A stretch of DNA of 64,000 nucleotides from the NCBI RefSeq assembly GCF_032362555.1, contig NC_083515.1, forward strand, positions 11,195,001 through 11,259,000, written 5' to 3'. The translations under genes and the position numbers were made by a program. Positions 33,801 to 42,600 of this stretch are shown one piece after another. The notes under the pieces were generated by a model, which saw only the letters and a program-made list of their open reading frames with translations, did not search any database and had not been told where the DNA came from. Position 1 is the stretch's first letter, and the number at the start of each line of letters is the position of its first letter. The DNA is from Amyelois transitella. Lineage: Eukaryota; Arthropoda; Insecta; Lepidoptera; Pyralidae.

Positions 33801-34319
33801 AATGAATTTGAGTATTTATTAAATGCTAATATCTGATTATTAACACTGCAAAAAAAAACAAACATGCCTCTAACAATATTTAATGATGATGATGTAAAGG
33901 AAGGATTTCGCCCCGGGGTGGCATTACAATTTGCATAAAATATTATTTTTAGTTGAGTTTAAGCAGAGTGAAAAATATATAGAAAATGTGTTCCTTAAAA
34001 ACGTGACTTTAAGATACCTGTCGTCGTGATAACCATTCGCCATGTCGTGGCATACCAGCGTCTTCGGTAACGAGTCTGCGTTGTGTCTCTCCACGTCCTC
34101 GGAGTCCGGATTGAAGTGGCAGAAAGTAGGCGGTCTATCAGGACCTATCGGACCCACTAAAGTATTCAAAGACATATTCCTGATCTTCTTCTTGCTGTGG
34201 GGGGTCATCTCTTTACACAGAGACCTCCATGAGGGAGGATTTTCGAGAAACGATATGATTTCATCGTAAGTATCGAGTGGTTTACAGTTTGGTTCTTGAT
34301 GTAAACTATTATGTGCCAT
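18835..34319 (-). CDS. ENGASE: Cytosolic endo-beta-N-acetylglucosaminidase (ENGase, GH85), complete, 13 coding exons
   Basis: Exons: 34319-34018, 33504-33356, 32861-32713, 31928-31780, 31194-31029, 28341-28087, 27472-27365, 26707-26490, 25803-25400, 25094-24937, 23673-23468, 22081-21970, 19065-18835 (last acceptor could be 19059). All phases close, giving about 868 residues against about 740 in human. Family role: cuts the chitobiose core of N-glycans on free or misfolded glycoproteins in the cytosol. Recognised stretches are TLVCHDMANGY, YHWAGIDIFCYFSHH, FDGWLLNVENK (catalytic Asn196-x-Glu198), LVWYDSV, CDGFFTNYSW, LAIFAPAWTHE, the LPFQSSFCRGQG segment, GPWYNL, GGSSLLV and FGWRVRYYIAPL. Exons 8 and 9 add about 200 residues, including a Pro/Asp/Gln-rich run, not seen in the vertebrate enzyme. 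The intron after exon 3 uses a GC donor. Exon 11 has two extra tandem partial copies downstream. Introns carry R1 copies, a mariner, Helitrons and LINE relics. Confidence 0.92.
19098..19362 (+). mobile_element. R1, full length
   Basis: Complete, with a (TATG)3 tail abutting the Helitron at 19363. Its 5' end is about 33 bases from the last ENGase exon acceptor. Confidence 0.9.
19363..19898 (-). mobile_element. Non-autonomous Helitron carrying a LINE RT fragment
   Basis: Minus strand starts TCTATACTAATATTATAAAG (19898) and ends CTAG (19363), with a GC hairpin near the end (CGCGGACGAAGTCGCG). It lies directly against the TATG tail of an R1. The interior at 19425-19660, on the opposite strand, decodes to the C-terminal part of a Jockey-like RT (LQKRAIRAIYDL; LNILTLPSRYIFDNI). 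Confidence 0.75.
20030..20400 (-). mobile_element. Degenerate Helitron end of the same family
   Basis: Begins ACTAGCTTTTACCCG, a diverged form of the CTAG-end sequence, then loses similarity. A LINE tail is inserted in it at 20228. Confidence 0.45.
20228..20372 (+). mobile_element. 5'-truncated LINE tail with 13-base target duplication
   Basis: Matches the last 145 bases of the 46.6-kb LINE family (codons for KSTRNRRACMKR through VVSAYP), ending in a TTATG repeat. Flanked by TTACTTTCGCATT at 20215-20227 and 20373-20385. Confidence 0.9.
20707..20812 (+). mobile_element. R1 3' half
   Basis: From TCTATCTTAAAGCCAAATAG to the TATG tail. Confidence 0.8.
20866..21090 (-). mobile_element. R1 lacking the 5' hairpin
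   Basis: Tail through GAGTGGTCCTATTC; the terminal GTGCCG hairpin is missing. Confidence 0.8.
21561..21822 (+). mobile_element. R1, full length
   Basis: Complete, with a TATGTATG tail; a good reference copy. Confidence 0.9.
22126..22202 (+). mobile_element. R1 3' fragment
   Basis: AACAGCTGAACGTGG to TATGTATG, tail-to-tail with the inverted copy that starts at 22203. Confidence 0.75.
22203..22604 (-). mobile_element. R1 split by a Helitron
   Basis: R1 parts 22203-22278 and 22462-22604 flank the Helitron; a short piece of core was lost at the joint. Confidence 0.82.
22279..22461 (+). mobile_element. Short Helitron (second family) nested in R1
   Basis: Starts TCACTACATAGTATAAAAC and ends GCGGGTCGCTAG. 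It interrupts an R1 (22203-22278 and 22462-22604). The same family occurs inverted at 31519-31702. Confidence 0.8.
22637..22888 (+). mobile_element. R1, full length
   Basis: Complete; its internal hairpin reads CAGTCGTTTAATGACTG, altered on both arms but still paired. Confidence 0.88.
23184..23441 (-). repeat. Two extra tandem copies of the 3' part of ENGase exon 11
   Basis: A 142-base unit starts at 23161, 23303 and 23445. The third unit is the 3' half of the working exon (23468-23673). The two downstream copies (23326-23441 and 23184-23299) keep its last 34 codons, the donor GTGAGAGG and an open frame, with one Gln-to-Arg change (LKRLQ instead of LKQLQ). Each has a potential acceptor CTAG|CTGTCC whose phase matches the real exon. 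The spacers between copies are only 26 bases, too short to splice out, so at most one copy could be used per transcript. The spacer contains an R1 3'-tail fragment. Confidence 0.85.
23811..23890 (-). mobile_element. R1 3' fragment
   Basis: GTATGCGAGGTAGACAG through AGATTCAAATAGCGACA. Confidence 0.65.
23930..24425 (-). pseudogene. Jockey/CR1-like RT relic
   Basis: Minus-strand fragments: LIPLFKKGEKSEPGNYRPI (near 24400-24330), VCDLTKAFDCVDHRTLLLK (24180-24120), a GVPQGTILG-type motif (about 24000), then a deletion running into an FADDTS-type stretch (23955-23940). Several stops; in an ENGase intron. Confidence 0.7.
24717..24908. repeat. 48-bp minisatellite, 4 copies
   Basis: Four direct copies of a 48-base unit start at 24717, 24765, 24813 and 24861; the fourth differs by one base (agtaac for agtgac). 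It lies in an ENGase intron, about 30 bases from the exon 10 donor. The period is a multiple of three with no stop, so it makes long false ORFs on both strands. Confidence 0.95.
25107..25364 (-). mobile_element. R1, full length
   Basis: Complete, with its tail about 13 bases upstream of the ENGase exon 10 acceptor. Confidence 0.9.
25818..25893 (-). mobile_element. R1 3' fragment
   Basis: Tail and hairpin region; about 15 bases upstream of the ENGase exon 9 acceptor. Confidence 0.78.
25978..26106 (-). mobile_element. R1 3' half, diverged
   Basis: TATCACGTCTTTATCC through GAGTGACAGGTG, head-to-head with the next R1. Confidence 0.65.
26107..26360 (+). mobile_element. R1, full length
   Basis: Head diverged (GTCCCAGCACCAATAC), core and tail intact. 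Confidence 0.85.
26884..26955 (+). repeat. Dispersed repeat (family R5)
   Basis: TTGGAAGCTGTAGTTAGA through GTGACGTCAATAAG. Related copies at 42537-42660 and 58802-58895 share GAAGCGGTAGTAG and ACGTCAATAAGTGAT. Confidence 0.65.
26960..27033. repeat. Near 31-bp perfect inverted repeat
   Basis: Arms from 26960 and to 27033; core AGAGTAGATTTATTTTC, loop about 12 bases. The right arm matches the end of family R5. Confidence 0.93.
27520..27640 (-). pseudogene. Small LINE RT remnant
   Basis: Minus strand encodes GPQGLILGP, the RT motif around the substrate loop, with little else recognisable. In the ENGase intron next to exon 7. Confidence 0.4.
27980..28045 (+). repeat. Retroelement 3' tail with ACAA microsatellite
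   Basis: TTATGTGCAATAAAGAG followed by (ACAA)n. A similar CAATAAAG + (ACAA)n tail is at 21895-21935, so both look like 3' ends of one LINE or SINE family. Confidence 0.55.
28379..29699 (-). mobile_element. Mariner (DD34D) transposon, near full length
   Basis: About 1.32 kb with imperfect terminal inverted repeats of about 26 bases. The left end has GTCAAGAAAGTAGCGGGAA; the right end, reversed, has GTCAGAAAAGTATCGGGAA. Both ends begin with TA, the mariner target. It sits in ENGase intron 5 in the same orientation as the gene. Confidence 0.9.
28430..29501 (-). pseudogene. Mariner transposase, one C-terminal frameshift
   Basis: Translation starts at 29501 (MDKNIEQRVCLKF). Present are the paired-like HTH (LSKTRAYEWYKAFKSGR; RPSTS linker), TGDETWVY (first Asp), HHDNAPSH (second Asp) and YSPDMAPADFFLFPKLK. 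There are 34 residues between the second and third Asp, the mariner D34D signature. The frame is open to about 28560, where a one-base-type shift puts the last 40 or so codons (including FKKCFDDW and FEGDKI, stop at 28430) out of frame. Otherwise it looks young. Confidence 0.88.
29891..30165 (+). mobile_element. Non-autonomous Helitron (first family)
   Basis: Body from the TCTATACTTCCTACAC-type start through ATTATAAAGCTGAAGAGTTTG to the GGGCACAGCTAG end. Strongly similar to the 37969 copy; the 5' end carries a small insertion. Confidence 0.7.
30178..30418 (+). mobile_element. R1, full length
   Basis: GTGCCTTGTGGTTCCCGGCAC head to TATGTATG tail; it follows the Helitron at 29891. Confidence 0.87.
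30440..30525 (+). mobile_element. LINE tail remnant
   Basis: GATGAATGTGGATAAAGTAAG...CGTGGCAAGTG...GTAGTCTCTG, a decayed copy of the LINE 3' coding end. Confidence 0.5.
30700..31000 (+). repeat. Dispersed repeat, unclassified
   Basis: Contains ATCTCGGAAACAGCTCCAAC, GGCTTTTCGGCTCAAGG and GGGCAAAGCTCGGTCAACC. The phrasing resembles non-autonomous Helitron or LINE debris common in Lepidoptera, but I cannot assign it. Confidence 0.35.
31237..31444 (-). mobile_element. tRNA-derived SINE, near complete
   Basis: Reverse copy of the 18486 family with both box A and box B; the 3' tail is shortened. Located in the ENGase intron just upstream of exon 5. Confidence 0.85.
31519..31702 (-). mobile_element. 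Short Helitron (second family)
   Basis: Reverse copy of the 22279 element: TC start at 31702, CTAG end at 31519. Lies in an ENGase intron. Confidence 0.8.
31962..32213 (+). mobile_element. R1, full length, head variant
   Basis: The head reads GTGCCGTGTGGTTTTTGGCAC: the hairpin is kept although the loop changed. About 33 bases upstream of the ENGase exon 4 acceptor. Confidence 0.87.
32222..32415 (+). mobile_element. R1-headed chimeric SINE-like element
   Basis: R1 head (GTGCCGTGGGGTATTTGGCAC...AAAAGGCGACTAAG), then the non-R1 body shared with 8936 (GCCAGCTGCTTCTTCTCGTT; AAAGTCAATCAAGGG). Confidence 0.7.
32424..32659 (-). mobile_element. R1, diverged
   Basis: Head GTTGCCGGGAACCAC to the tail-proximal CTTACAGGGTAGAAGG; the TATG tail is lost. 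Confidence 0.75.
32908..32992 (-). mobile_element. R1 3' fragment
   Basis: ACATATAATCACTTC through CACATTCAGCTG. Confidence 0.68.
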
Positions 34320-36415
34320 GATTTTGAAAGTAATAGCTGTTATGCACCACCTTAACTTTATAAAATTCTTACAAAACTACTACATTTGATTATTCAATCA
34401 CAAATAAACAATTAATCTTTGAATATTTGTTTACTTTGGAGTTCTTATTTGTTTTCACCGCCGGCTACGGTAGTCGGTTGTCAAACTTATCACAATACAG
34501 CTGATTTTGACGTTTAAACGTTGCCACACACGCCAAATCCGTAAACTTTCCACGACATTTCATATCCAAAAAATCATTAAAAAACAACCGTGACGAAAAC
34601 AATTTTAATTTATAACATTTATTGAATAATTCTTTTCATTAAACTTACACAATTTTAATTAATTTTAGTTAATGAAACAAAAAATATTTTTTATTAATTA
34701 CATCTTTCAGAAGCGCGAAATTAAAATTCAAATTAACATCCCATCCACGTTCTGTCAATTATTAAAATGAATAATTATTTTACTTCCATACAACAAGAAA
34801 CAAAATGGAATACGACTAAACAGACATTGTGTCGCGTAGAAAATATATAAGCAATGTATTGTAAAGTGGAGCAGGTCAAGAGCTCAAGACTGATTAGAAA
34901 ATGCATCGTACTCTTCTTTTAAACACATACCTACCTACCCAGAAAAGATTTTTATATCGGGCATTTTAGCTAGAGACGCTCTTAGTTCCTTCTAAATATA
35001 TTTTATATAAATATAGGTAAGTAATAATATGTATTTGTATAATTATGTCTAATCTCATGTCTTTTAATTGAATTTAATCTTCTTTCCTCTTTATATACAT
35101 AGAGAGTGATGTAAATAGTTTCTGAGCTTTTTCCTAATTATACCTATGCAGTTTATGAATAACTAAATCATCTAAGTACAATTAAAAAATACTAATGAAT
35201 TTTAAAAGTCACCTATAGTCCTACTTACATAGGAACATTAGGGTGTACTACCCATATTTTTAACGATACGACATGATTTAATAAACAAACATGTTAACTC
35301 AAGTAAAGGAATCTTTTTTCATGGATTTTGCTATTACCTATTTTATTGATAAACAGTGTAATGGTAGTGGGTCGACTAATAGATAACGCTAACATTTCCT
35401 GTCCTAATTGATGTACCTATCCTATTAACCTACAAATAATTAATGAACTACACAATTAACTTGCCACTTATTAATTTTCTCTGTGTCCACAAGACATATT
35501 TGCCCGCGATATTCTATTATGGCCAAATTATGATACTTCATAAAGTTTCACGAGTGATTGAACTTTTTTCAACTTCACTTTTTTCTTTCTTATGGATTTT
35601 GTACGAGCCAACAAGGGAAATAAATATTATAGCTAGCTCAAGAACTATGATCGAAGCTGGGTTATGTGCCCTTTTATCGGAGTCACATAGGTTTTCTTTC
35701 TTTTCTATATTATGGCTTCCAACGAACTTTCGGTGATTCTGCCAATGTCATGGAGTCACATAGGTTGATGGGTCAGACAATCTCAACGTCAAAGATTAAT
35801 AAAAAAAAAGGAAAATATATGTCAAATATGTCAATCAAATGACAAATGAAATGAATCAAACAACGATTACAAAAACAAATTACTAAGTCTATAAAAAATT
35901 ACAAATATTTATTTCAAAGGTAAAACAAAACCTATCTTTGCATTTTACCGGGACAATATGGTCCTATGAAGTGTTATTAATTATTTTATGTGACAATTAA
36001 GAACAAAATGTACTAGATAATTACATTAAAAATGAACAGTTATTTAAACGTAATAAATATTTTCACCTACTGACGATTATGCTGCATGCTTTTGTACCTT
36101 TATTGGGATAATGCATGTAAGTACTATTCATAAGTTATTTTCGTGTAATGAATTGAGATTATAGGTCTTATACATACACGGCTGGTGCGAGTTCTTGTTG
36201 AGAATGAAGAATAGAATAAACTGAGAATTACCACTACATTGCAAACAGTCTTATGAAGTCATCTATAATTAAAAGTAGTCTCCAAGACCACCTTTTTGTC
36301 ACAATTCTTCAAAACAATAATTTTGGTAGGTAAATAACATTCATACAAACACATTTATCATATTTGTTCCAGGTACAAAATTCATCATTTGTTTGATTAA
36401 TTCGAGGACAATCCA
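34320..36415. promoter_or_regulatory. Divergent region between ENGase and the GalNAc-transferase
   Basis: About 2.1 kb between two start codons facing outward, with no R1, Helitron or LINE copy, in contrast to the flanking introns. It should contain both promoters. A 5'UTR acceptor (TTGTTCCAG|GTACAAAA) lies at about 36373 for the transferase. No specific motif is claimed. Confidence 0.4.
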
Positions 36416-38548
36416 ATGCCTAAACTATCATTAAGGAATAGGCTTTTACACTTACGCATAAGCACTTATGCTGTAGTTGTACTAAGCCTCATAGCAGTCG
36501 AACGGCTCTTCACAAGCTGTAGCATTTATGATTATAACTCAGTGCCGCGGGAACAGCTAACAGATGCTATTTATACTGCTACTGTTCCTTTAACTAAGGC
36601 CAAATTATCCCAACCACACTGCCCATATGACCACATACTTCAGGACAAGAACAGAATTCAAAATTGGGAAGTTCCTAGAAGTTCCAAGGAAATTGGAAAT
36701 TTCTCTGCACAGGGTATAGTGGATGGGAGTTTTATGCCTGAGAATTGTCAGCCGATGTTTAGTGTGGCGATACTAGTCACCTATAGGAACAGACAGCGGC
36801 ACTTAGATGTATTTCTGCCATATATGCATAATTTTTTGAGAAAGCAAAATATACATTATAAGTAAGTATTCCTACATTCCTAATTTTAAAAAAGAAGACT
36901 TATAAATGTGATATTCAGATTATTAAATTCCACTTAAATTGTATCAGTGGAGTAAGCAGTTGCTTAACACTAGAACTGAAATATATATATAAGGATTCAA
37001 GTTACACAAGCACTTGAATCCTTTTATAAATATTTCAGTCAAAATTAAATATTCATGGGATGTACACTAACTGGTTCAATATAAGAAAGGTGTTAGAAAG
37101 AGATGTGTTGCATCACTGTGGCTGTTAAACCTACTCATCGGTAGCATTTGACAGATTTGAAAGAGTCTAAAAGTGGATTAAAGATGAATGAATTACTTGT
37201 ACAGTAGAGTATGCAAAACTGTCAAGCTTGCATAAAGAGAGTTATGAATGTGGATGAAGGGAAATTACCTACCCTTCTGGGAAAAAGGCGTGACTTTATG
37301 TATGAATGTATGAGTTACTTGTTGAACTTCTTTATACTGACATGAATGAATGACAGAATTTAATATTTTGATTGGAGGGCAAAAAGTGGAACAAGTGAAA
37401 GAGTTTGAATATATAGCTTCAAAATTTGCAGCAGATGGAAAGCGGAACAAGTGATATATGTATATATATAGTTGGCTAGATATGCTTTCAGAACTCATAA
37501 TATGTTTATCTTCTATTTCCATGACAATATATCAGAGAGTGACTTTAAAATTAATACTGCAAATTTTTTAAGCAACTTCAAACTAATTTCAGGATATATC
37601 TCATAGAGCAATTAGACGAGAAACCCTGGAACAAAGGCGTGCTCTACAACATCGGCGCCAAATATGCAATAGCGGACAAGTTCCCGTGCCTGGTGCTGCA
37701 CGACGTGGACCTGCTGCCGCTGGACGCCGCCAACCTGTACGTGTGCATGGCGCAGCCCCGCCACGTGAGCGCCAGCATCGACAAGTTCCGATTTGTGCTC
37801 ATATACGACTGGCTCGTGGGCGGGGTGATGGCGATCCGCTCCGATCAATACATCAGTATCAATGGATTTTCGAACAGTTTTCAAAATTGGGGCGGTGAGG
37901 ATGACGACTTAGCTGACAGGATACTGTCTAACAATCTTGACATTTTAAGGTGAGGTTAATCAGGTAAATCTATACTAATATTATAAAGCTGAAGAGTTTG
38001 TTTCTTTGTTTGAACGTGCTAATCACATTGAAAAATTCTTTTTGCGTTGAAAAGACCATTTATCGAGGAAGGCATTAGGCTATATAACATCACGCTGCAA
38101 CTATAAGGACCAAAGAAATAATGGAAATGTGAAAAAAAAACAGGGAAAATTATTTATCCTTGAGGGCTTCAATGATGCCCAAAATAACTAGTCCACGCGG
38201 ACGAAGTCGCGGGCACAGCTAGTATCTTATATTTTATTTAACAGATGACTGATATAATAGTTGCCAGGCAGTTAACGCCAATCAATTGATCGATACATTG
38301 AAATAATTGTAAATTTATTTCCACACCTAGCAGTAAAAATAATTTTGTTGTGTAATTTCAGATTCCCCCGGGACATGTCTGAATACACAATGCTGACTCA
38401 CAGCCACGAGCCCGTGAACAGCGCTCGGGAGTCTGTCATGCAGGAGAACAAAATGCTCGGCCACAAGGACGGCATGAACTCCGTCAAGTACGACTCTGTC
38501 CAGGTGAAGGCACAGCGGTTGTGCACGTGGATTGGCGTTAAGTTATAG
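36416..38548 (+). CDS. Beta-1,4-N-acetylgalactosaminyltransferase-like enzyme (beta4GalT family), complete, 3 exons
   Basis: Exons 36416-36861, 37593-37949 and 38362-38548 join in phase to 329 residues. It is a type II Golgi membrane protein: cytosolic tail, signal anchor near residues 9-30, then the catalytic domain. Family motifs: ILVTYRNRQRHL, WNKGVLYNIG, the metal-binding HDVDLLP (Asp186-Val-Asp188), and WGGEDDD (248-254). The residue aligned with Tyr289 of bovine beta4GalT1 is Leu223 (YDWLVGGV). In this family a small aliphatic residue there favours UDP-GalNAc over UDP-Gal, as in the characterised insect enzymes that make LacdiNAc, so GalNAc transfer is inferred. A 5'UTR acceptor (GTTCCAG) precedes the ATG. 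A polyadenylation signal AATAAA is at 39364. Intron 1 has LINE debris and a pre-miRNA-like hairpin; intron 2 has a Helitron. Confidence 0.9.
36975..37039 (+). ncRNA. Pre-miRNA-like hairpin in an intron
   Basis: A 28-bp stem with two mismatches and a 9-base loop (arms about 36975-37002 and 37012-37039; core AAGGATTCAAGT). It lies on the sense strand of GalNAc-transferase intron 1. No expression evidence; it may only be an inverted repeat. Confidence 0.3.
37080..37470 (+). mobile_element. Rearranged LINE fragments
   Basis: Three pieces of the 46.6-kb LINE family lie out of order: codons like LTDLKESKSGLKMNEL (about 37150-37200), then the 3' coding end with TATG tail (37218-37310), then an earlier piece like NILIGGQKVEQVKEF (37355-37445). 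In intron 1 of the GalNAc-transferase. Confidence 0.7.
37969..38222 (+). mobile_element. Non-autonomous Helitron (first family), complete
   Basis: Starts TCTATACTAATATTATAAAG and ends CACAGCTAG, inserted between A and T as Helitrons do. A hairpin (CGCGGACGAAGTCGCG) lies near the 3' end. 254 bases, in intron 2 of the GalNAc-transferase. Confidence 0.85.
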
Positions 38549-39643
38549 CTTTATTCATTTTACATACAGGCAGCACTGACCACTATAAGGTGTTCTGGAC
38601 TTCATATAGGCCATGTAAAAATGACTGCCCTATAATACGAGTATTTTTGTCATATTGTCGCTAGTTATGCTATATTGACGTGAGTGTACTTGGAACTTCT
38701 TGTTGAACACTATTCAGCTTACTTCTTTGATAACGAAATTCATTCCCATACTCCATTGGTTAATATTAAAATGTCACAGCACGACGGCGACTTGCATAAA
38801 ATCCGCTGTCTTTTCGTATACATGGTATATTTAAGTATTTGACATGCAGCTACATATTTGACATTTCGCTTAGATACTGGAGCAGGAGAACTAGTCATAA
38901 TATGAAGGGAAACAGGTGCTCGTAGTAATAATTTAAGAGGTTCATTAGTGAAGCATGATGGTGGTTGTTCAGTAATATACATTAGATAAGATGTGGTGAT
39001 TAGGTGTATTTCTAGTAGGTATTTTCTAGTTACGCTTTCAGATCGAAATATCAAATTATGTAAATGTTACTTACAAAATTAGTACTTTAATTACGTACAT
39101 CATTTTTGTACACTAAAATTTAGAAATTTATTTTTACAACCTGCTTATTTTAGTGTATTTTGTACCTTTTTAATTTTTTATTTTATTTTAAGGAGTGTGA
39201 TATGTCTTTCTAAAGATCTATTTATTATGAACTTTTAATTTATTTTTACATTTTAAGACAATTAATTACTGTATTAGATAAGGATAAGAACTTAATTATT
39301 AAGGAATTATTTATTAAAATCAAATGCTTTTGCAAGGTAATATAGGTGGTTGATTATGCACTAAATAAAAACAAATTTAAATGAATAATAGTTTTATTTA
39401 TTGTAATTGATACAATAACATTATAATAATACAGTTAATTATTAAACAACATTTTCACTTCAAACGTGCTTAGCGCGTGTGTCTTCAACATTAAACTTAA
39501 ATTCACCAATGAACAAAAAATATGGCGAAATTTTGCACAGACTCGTTAATCGTATAATTAACTTACGTATCGGTATTCTTACGTACCGAGCGCTACTAAA
39601 TAAAGGACAAAATTTCCTATAGGTAATTATACAGTCAAAATAA
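38549..39643. other. Tail-to-tail 3' regions of the GalNAc-transferase and POLN
   Basis: No ORF or known repeat is seen. AATAAA on the plus strand at 39364-39369 would end the transferase transcript. TTTATT at 39393-39398 (minus-strand AATAAA) would end POLN. The two cleavage sites would overlap by a few bases or abut. Confidence 0.5.
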
Positions 39644-42600
39644 TTATGAAGCGAGTGCAGTAGAGTGGTGGAGCTCCCCCCAGCTGGCGCCCGCGCGCAG
39701 AACCACGGGCAGCGCCGCCGCCAGCCCCGCGCCGCGCCCGCTGCCCTCCATCGCGGCTTCTATCACGGCTGGGGGGAAGGGGTACATGTATAACCCTTGA
39801 GTGTAGTGCGATACTGCTGGTTCGACCTGACTTACCCGAACCAGGATCGTGGGCAAAAGCCGCACCCCGAGCTCCTTTCCAGGTGATGGTGTGATTACAT
39901 ACATACATTCATAAAGTCACGCCTCTTTCCCGGAGGGGTAAGCAGAGACTACCTCTCTCCACTTGCCACGATCTCTGCATACTTCCTTCGCTTCATCCAC
40001 ATTCATAACTCTCTTCATGCAAGCTCGGCGGTTTCGGGTACTTTTGACCTGTTGGTGTGATTACCACAGGAAGAAAAAGAGTTGCATAGAGTGGGATAAA
40101 TAAATTACCATAGGCTTCATTGATCTGCTCTTGCGCCACCTCCCACACCAGCTCGTCGTGTATCTGCAGCAGCAGGTGCGCTTTGATGCCAGCTGCTTTC
40201 AGCTGCGCGTGCGCACTCGACATCGCCACTTTGCACACGTCCGCCGCTGTACCTACGCAGGTACCGAATTGCGATATTATTTGATAAGACACCCAAATCC
40301 TTTTAAGGTAATAAAAGTATAGTTGTTACGGTTCTCACAATAGAAGCTAACATATTTTCAAAAATCTAGTAATTTTGCCAACATCACACGAGTAAGTTCT
40401 TACAGATATTTTTATAAAAACGCGGTACCCAAGAAAGGTTTATGGTTGAAAATACCACACAGCGAACAACAAGAACCTGAATTAAATGAGATATTTACTT
40501 TACCTTGCACCAAGAAGTTGATAGCCTGTCGCTGCGCGTGCGCACGCTGCGCGGCGTCGGCGCTGCGCAGCGCGGGCAGCGGCCGCGCGCGCCCCGCCGC
40601 CGTGCGCGGCGCGCGCCCCTCTGCGCACGCGCGCAGTACCGACTGGCCGAACGCTTTCAGCGACGGAAATGTTCCTATCACATCAAACATTTTATACTTT
40701 AACTTAGTCCTCGTGTAGAATCTCAGGGAAGCAATCAAAAAGGGAAAATTTACAAATGGCAATTCTGAAACAGTGACACGTTCATGAAAAGCTAGGCCTA
40801 GGCGATCCTAAGTACTTAGATAAAATTTATAGATAGTTAAAACAGATAAAGTGATAGCCAGAAGGAGAAAATACTTCTACTTAAGTCTGCCTACTTGGCT
40901 GAAACCTCACAGCTTTTCGAATAAAGGCAGACTTATTGCACCCAAAATTATTAACACTTACCTACTACAATGAAAACTTAGGTACATACCTAAAGTTTGT
41001 TTTTTAGGTATGCTGTGGGGCATGTGCAAAGTTACCGCTGACCCAGGTCTCCAAGCTTAATTTCTGAGGGTGCAACAGGAAACGCGCCATGCTGAGAGAG
41101 ATGAAGCCTATGTGAAGCTGATTGGAGGTATATTTACTAATACTTACTATCGAAGCTGGCACTGACGCTCAAGGCCTGATCGTAGCTGACGCCGAGGATG
41201 TCCATGAGCTTGCGCACCCCAGCGCCGTACAGCCGCGCGTACACGATGCGCTTGGTTCGCTCCCGGTCTTCCGCCCCAATGTCCTGTTCCGGCTTGTTGA
41301 GCCTCGACAAAGCAAGATGAGGAACGTTGGGAGGTAATAGAGACGACAAGTGTTGCAAGTTGCAAGCATTTGGCTCATGATCTAAAGCAAGTAAGATCAA
41401 GAATGGTTATGTTTAATTTAAAAAATTTCCCAGACTTTTACGGATATCCTGCACATGAACAAACACTCGCATTATGATGAGGGTGAAAAGCAAAGAAACT
41501 GCCAAAAGCTATTTATTTTCCGATGATTTACCATACATACATACATAAAATCACGCCTCTTTCCCGGAGGGGTAGGCAGAGACTACCTCTTTCCACTTGC
41601 CGCGATCTCTGCATACTTCCTTCGCTTCATCCACATTCATAACTCTCTTCATACACGCTCGGCGGTTTCGGGTACTTTTGACCTGACCCTTTACCAGGAC
41701 GTCCTTAATTTGATCAAGATACGTATGTATGTACCACTTGGCCGCCAAGACAGTGAAGAGATCTTCCCCAGAACGCAGAGCTTCAAGCAGCACGGTGTCG
41801 GCGGCGGCGCACGCGAACACGCGGCACTCCACCTGCTTGAAGTCTGCCGCCAGCAGCAGGCACCCCGGCCGGGCCTCGTATACCGAGCGCAGGTTTAATG
41901 TCTCTTCTAGCAAATAATAAGTTAATCGGTGAACACTCAACTTCTGGTGATGTTTGTTCAACATCTTCCCCAGCATACAAAGCTAATCATTAAGTTAAAT
42001 TGTTGTAAATAACTTGGAAGCCAAACATGCCTTCTGACCTATTTTGAAGGATCAATTAATTTGGCAATTTGTTGATAGAACAAAAGACAGGTTGAAGACT
42101 TTGGGAACTTTCTGATGAAAATTTATCTCACACGAATAAAATTTGGTGCGGACAAATTATTTTTTGATACCTTCCCTACCAGCATTATCGGCATTGGAGC
42201 TGACGCTGAACGGAATCTTCGGAATAGCTTGCACGTTAGGATTGCTTGCGGCCACGCGGCCCGTCGCGGCTGCAGTCTGAACCCTGCAAATGATCTGCCA
42301 CTTGTTCAACGCATTGATTGAAGGTAATATTGATCTAAACTTTCCGGAGAACGTGCCCGATTTTAACAAGGTACTCTTGTCTAGGCCTTCCCCTTCCCAT
42401 GTTCCCATTTATATCGTATTGAAATAATCAGTTCTACATTCATTCATGTTTTTTAATGTAGACAATGTGCATTCGTCCACGATTTAGATTTAAGAGATCT
42501 ATATTTGTAAATTGACGTCCGGTGAAATGCTGCAGTGTAGTTTGTTCCGCCGCTTCTTCTACACATGCGCTTTGGAAGCGGTAGTAGTTATAATTACATT

